Positions 60,012 to 64,000 of a stretch of 64,000 nucleotides of DNA are shown here, in pieces. The first letter of the stretch is position 1. Every line of letters starts with the position of its first letter. Where the stretch lies: positions 124,683,503 through 124,747,502 of the forward strand of contig CM041783.1 of NCBI GenBank assembly GCA_023374045.1, read 5' to 3'. A program made the translations under genes and the position numbers. Under the pieces are notes generated by a model, which saw only the letters and a program-made list of their open reading frames with translations, did not search any database and was not told the DNA's origin. This DNA comes from Limonium bicolor (taxonomy: Eukaryota; Streptophyta; Magnoliopsida; Caryophyllales; Plumbaginaceae).

Positions 60012-63000
60012 TGTAACACCCCATCCAACAACAAATACATAACAACAATCTGCAGCGGAATACACACCTCATCAAATAACTCAACTCGTTGGTGTTACAC
60101 GCCGTTAACCACCCACGTGGCTAACAAGGCTAATACACATACATTGTACCGGTCTGATGGGCTAAATTCCCGAGCGACTACACATTACTATCCCTTTCCA
60201 TTAACAACAACAACAGCGTACACCTTCCAACTATACCGACTATTTATAACTAATGCCGATAACAAGTTCGGTCTTACTACACCTACTGTATATATACAAC
60301 ATAATCGATTACCCATGTACAACGACTACCCCGTCCTACTCTCGAACGGCTTCCAGCTCTCTGTACCTGAAATAGGAAAAGAAGAGAAAGGGTGGCCCCC
60401 AAGGGGCTCAGCACCTTGCTGGTATGGTAATCCCGCAGCCCACATACTACCGGGCCACGCACAACTAATTGTCGTCTTAACATGCGGTTGATTATATTTA
60501 AATCATGCATGCAACTGTAAACACACAACACATAACATTTCGCCTCATTGGGCTCCACAAACGGATAATACATCCTTACTTGATATGTCACTCATGGTAT
60601 TCATTATCCTTAGAGTGTTCCTCCTTTAATGGAGCTACTTCCTTAATAGACGACAACTACCCATTAATCGGGTTATCCTTAAACGCCTCTTATCACAAAC
60701 TGGGATTCATATCCATGATCCACACACTCCATATTTTACAACATATATCATTCCTCACATAACAACACTTAACAACACTTTCACGTATCGACGTGCACAT
60801 GATAACATCGCAATAGGAATTGCTTACAATAACATCACATAACATAACGGGAACGGTCCTCTTAGGAACCGACCCAAACATAGTTAAATCACTGGTGAGC
60901 CTAGAGAATGGTGTCACCCTCATGGTAAGCTCGTTATACAACAACAACACTCATTACCGTCCTAATAGTCGGACAAGTAACTTAAGTTAAGATGGTTCGG
61001 GTTTGGAGGCCCGAACACACCACACAAACACATGTTCCCCCTAAACCGATCATAAGTCAGAATAGCTAAGCTTTGGAGTAAGCTAATTGGAGATCATAAC
61101 CCGTGAGGGAAACAACCATAACAAAGAGAAGGGTAAGGCTAAGAAGGATACCCTCTCCCAAACAACGCGCGACCGGCCAAACCGGATTCCTCACTACTGT
61201 TAGTACATACTTACTTAGATATTAGTTAGAACCCCACTATGGAGTCTATCACACCTACACACATACAGTATTACGACTGGGTTAAACATACAAGGGAGAT
61301 CCCTACATTCACATACACCACATCACATAATCAACTCACGCATAGCCGTGGTTAGAACGCCCCATGGTTTGGGTCGTTTAATCCGAATACCGAACTCTCA
61401 TGTGATCCTAGACTCAGTTAACTAAGGTTAACACTGCCGAGGTTAAATGGTATCGGAGTTGAACACGCCACATATATGAATTACTGTAAACTCATTACAT
61501 GTTTTATCTTACAACGTGGCAAACATACAGAAAAACACATTGGCATACAAGCCGATGTAATCCGGTAGGACACAGGTTGCAAGAAAACCATACCTGTCAC
61601 CGGAGTCCACTTTATCATGTCCATTTATGTTCCTCGAGCAATTCTCGAACAACTGACAACATTACATGTATTTTTATTAACATTGGGGTAACATGTTTGT
61701 TTAAAGTCTAATGCTTATAACTTTTCCCCGTTAACTTGGTTAAATAACTTTACATTTTAACTTGTTTTACTTTTACATTTTGATACAACTTTTCCCTCAC
61801 CAAATTGTCATTATAACTCACCTAACATGTCCTTAACAACTTTACAACATCATTACCTATCAATCCCCATCATTACATATCATTTTATAACCATAAACAA
61901 CATTTTTGGTCCGACCGACCTTACCGACCGACCTTGCACAAGGTCGGTCCATTCCAGAACACATTACCGTCAAAATTTTCTACTCCGACCGACCTTGCAA
62001 GTTCGGTCGCATGTTCGGTCGATTCCAGTAACTCAATCCGTACACTAAACACAAGCCCGACCGACCTTGCAAGTCCGGTCCCCAAGGTCGGTCCATTCCA
62101 GAAGCCAATTCTCGCAGGGTAAACTGGGCTCGACCGAACTTGCAAGTTCGGTCGCAAGTTCGGTCTGCCCCAGACCCTTGTTTTCCTTTTCACATTCAAC
62201 TCCAAACTTCACCCCATATAACCTAGTACCCCCTAACCTCATTTGGGCACTTCAAACACACCTTTAGCCATGTACTAAACTCTTTAAATCACACACCAAA
62301 ATCATTTTATCATTCACAATTTCTTACAAAATTCCTAGCACTTGGAATGTTTCCTCCTTAAGATTTCTAAGTGGTATTTCACCAATAATGACCACTATAC
62401 TAAGGTGTTTCCTCTACACCTTAACATCACTTCTCAAACTTCTTTTCTTACTAACTAAACCTCCTTTTTCACATCTTGCCTAAACATCACTTCTTCCTTG
62501 TACATCAACATTCCTAAACCTTAAACAAACTCCTCCAAGACCTAAATACATTCTCAAAACACGCATTGAATTCCTAGAACTTCCAAGATAATACCTAATT
62601 CCTTGCATCACTCTAAATCACCTTAATACATGTTTTCTTCTCAAGTAACATTTATTCACCTTAAACACTTCCTAGTTCACCAAAACTTACTTAAAACACT
62701 TAGAACTTCTTACACGCTTTCCAAATTTGGCCATAGCTTCTCTTGTATATACTCACATCCAAACACTTAGGTTTTTACCTTATTTCATTCAAGAACACCT
62801 AAACCCATCAAACACATTTTTATACACAAACGTCCACATTTAGCACTACATCACAATATAGTGCATAACTTAAATTGCTTGGCACTTAGGCCCTTAAATA
62901 ACATGGCTCTTAGGCCCTTAAATTGCATAAACCTTAAACACTGAATTTCCCACATAAATAATGCCTTTGACCTGCAAATACACCCAACAATACATATGCC

Positions 63001-64000
63001 CTTAATAAACTCCTTGAGAGCATTTCTCTAGGTCATTCACCATTGGCTCCTTAGGTATTTTATTAAGCAAATCAAGCTCATTTTCCTAAGGCATTTAAAC
63101 TACATTGAGATAGTTTGTTTACCTCTTTTTCCTCACAAACTTCTTTCTTGTTTCCTTGTAAAACCGGTAGGATGTTTGGTTGTTTGTCAACTTCTAAACA
63201 TGTACACATAATAGAATGAGTATTCAAGCATTGCTTCATCTCTTTGTAAACCCTAGTTACATATATTGTTTTAACACATTAAGGTAATTGTTTTACCTTT
63301 GAATGGAAAGAGATCTTGAATGAGTATCAAGAGAGGACTCATCCTAGCCCTTGAAAGATTCAAATGAAGCTAAAACAAGACAAGAGAAGACACCATTACA
63401 TGGTGCATTTTCGGTCAACACCAAAAATAAAGGAAATGGAGTTTTCTTTGGTTTTTCCTTACCTTGAAGCAAAGGTGATCAACAAGGCATAAAAATATAA
63501 GCTCAAGCTCCATCAATGGTGGAACTCCATGGCACCGAAATGGGGCTCTTGAAGTTTTAAGAAGATATGAAGAGCTTGAGAGGAAGAGATTGGTGGTGTT
63601 TGTTTTTGATTTGGATAAGTGAGCTAGATTTTACAAGAGATTAAAGATGGACTTCCATGGTGGTGGTGCTGTATTACCGTGAGAGAACAGCAAGAAGGGA
63701 GGAAGAAGAAAGTTGGAACCGTGTGAAATGAGAAAGGAAGGGAGAATGAGATAGACTTGCTTTTTAGAAGATATTTGTAACTTATAAAGCAAATAGTACC
63801 TTAACTAGTCATTCTTTACTTATTTGATATGTTAACAAGAGTGGTGAGTCACCACACTTAAAACCCGGCCCCCTTTATTACATAAGGGGTATTTTAGTCC
63901 TTATCTGTCAATTTAACTACTTATGATAACATATGTTACAAACTAGCTTATAAAAATCACTATTCACAAAAACAAGGCACATTGTTGTGAAATTTTTGAT
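60012..64000 (-). mobile_element. LTR of a further element, cut by window end
   Basis: Begins TGTAACACCCC inside the LARD-C interior, directly after CTTAT. It has the U5 hairpin (60104-60125), the conserved CCGTCCTACTCTCGAACGGC block, a hairpin cluster at 61908-62177 and a TATA-like box at 63781-63789 (minus). The end GGGGTATTTCA is not reached. It is related to both the LARD and chromovirus LTRs, and its interior is not in the window. Confidence 0.82.
61908..62177. repeat. GC-rich hairpin cluster (LTR at 60012)
   Basis: Four units with CCGACCGACCTTGCAAG and CGGTCGGTCC-type inverted repeats. Two end CCATTCCAGAA, a third ends ATTCCAGTAAC, and the fourth is variant. The ending tag is shared with the chromovirus cluster while the stems are not. 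Confidence 0.85.

Overview
This window is repeat DNA from a large plant nuclear genome. No intact host gene, tRNA or rRNA is visible. Nearly all of it consists of nested LTR retrotransposons. Their LTR ends read TGTAACACCCC and GGGGTATTTCA (or the reverse complement). Primer-binding sites match plant initiator tRNA-Met and polypurine tracts read TTTTAAGGGGGG. The species cannot be named from this.

Layout. 1-5965 is the 3' part of a large non-coding LTR element (LARD-A, + strand). 5999 to about 14854 and about 22658 to 31490 are the arms of a giant, nearly identical inverted repeat of about 8.85 kb each, separated by a 7.8 kb spacer. The spacer holds the body of a Ty3/gypsy chromovirus of Tekay type on the minus strand (15464-21881). 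Its 5' LTR (21882-25807) starts in the spacer and continues into the right arm. Its 3' LTR survives only as a 0.6 kb stub (14852-15463), which abuts an inverted copy of the 5' LTR (11687-14851). The rest of each arm is about 5.7 kb of non-LTR sequence with a three-unit 237-bp tandem repeat and gene-like but unidentified fragments. 31531-45374 is a complete non-coding LARD (LARD-B) with 4.55 kb LTRs and a TTATA target duplication. It is nested in the 5' LTR of a further element X (to 46976). X is in turn interrupted by a solo LTR (49122-53482, target duplication GTCTC), and its 3' LTR is interrupted by LARD-C (53797-60011). The internal region of LARD-C is cut by another LTR running off the window (60012-64000).

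The main discovery is in the chromovirus. Between the gag zinc knuckles and the aspartic protease, on the same strand, lies an AlkB-type 2-oxoglutarate/Fe(II) dioxygenase domain closely resembling plant ALKBH1. All its catalytic motifs are still readable, although frameshifts interrupt it. A GT-AG intron-like gap of 144 bp joins the zinc-knuckle frame exactly in frame to the AlkB domain, and a second in-phase gap of 94 bp lies inside gag. This looks like a retrotransposon that acquired a nucleic-acid demethylase as part of gag.

The second discovery is the rearrangement. The 3' LTR was cut just upstream of its presumed promoter, so it lacks the transcribed and polyadenylation part. An inverted LTR was placed behind it. 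Sense read-through would fold on itself, and the inverted LTR points an antisense promoter at the gag-AlkB-pol body. That is the architecture of a natural silencing hairpin locus.

The LTR families also share small structures. These are family-specific GC-rich hairpin arrays at one fixed position, a U5 hairpin with compensatory changes, a hairpin beside the polypurine tract, and a hairpin that contains the primer-binding site.
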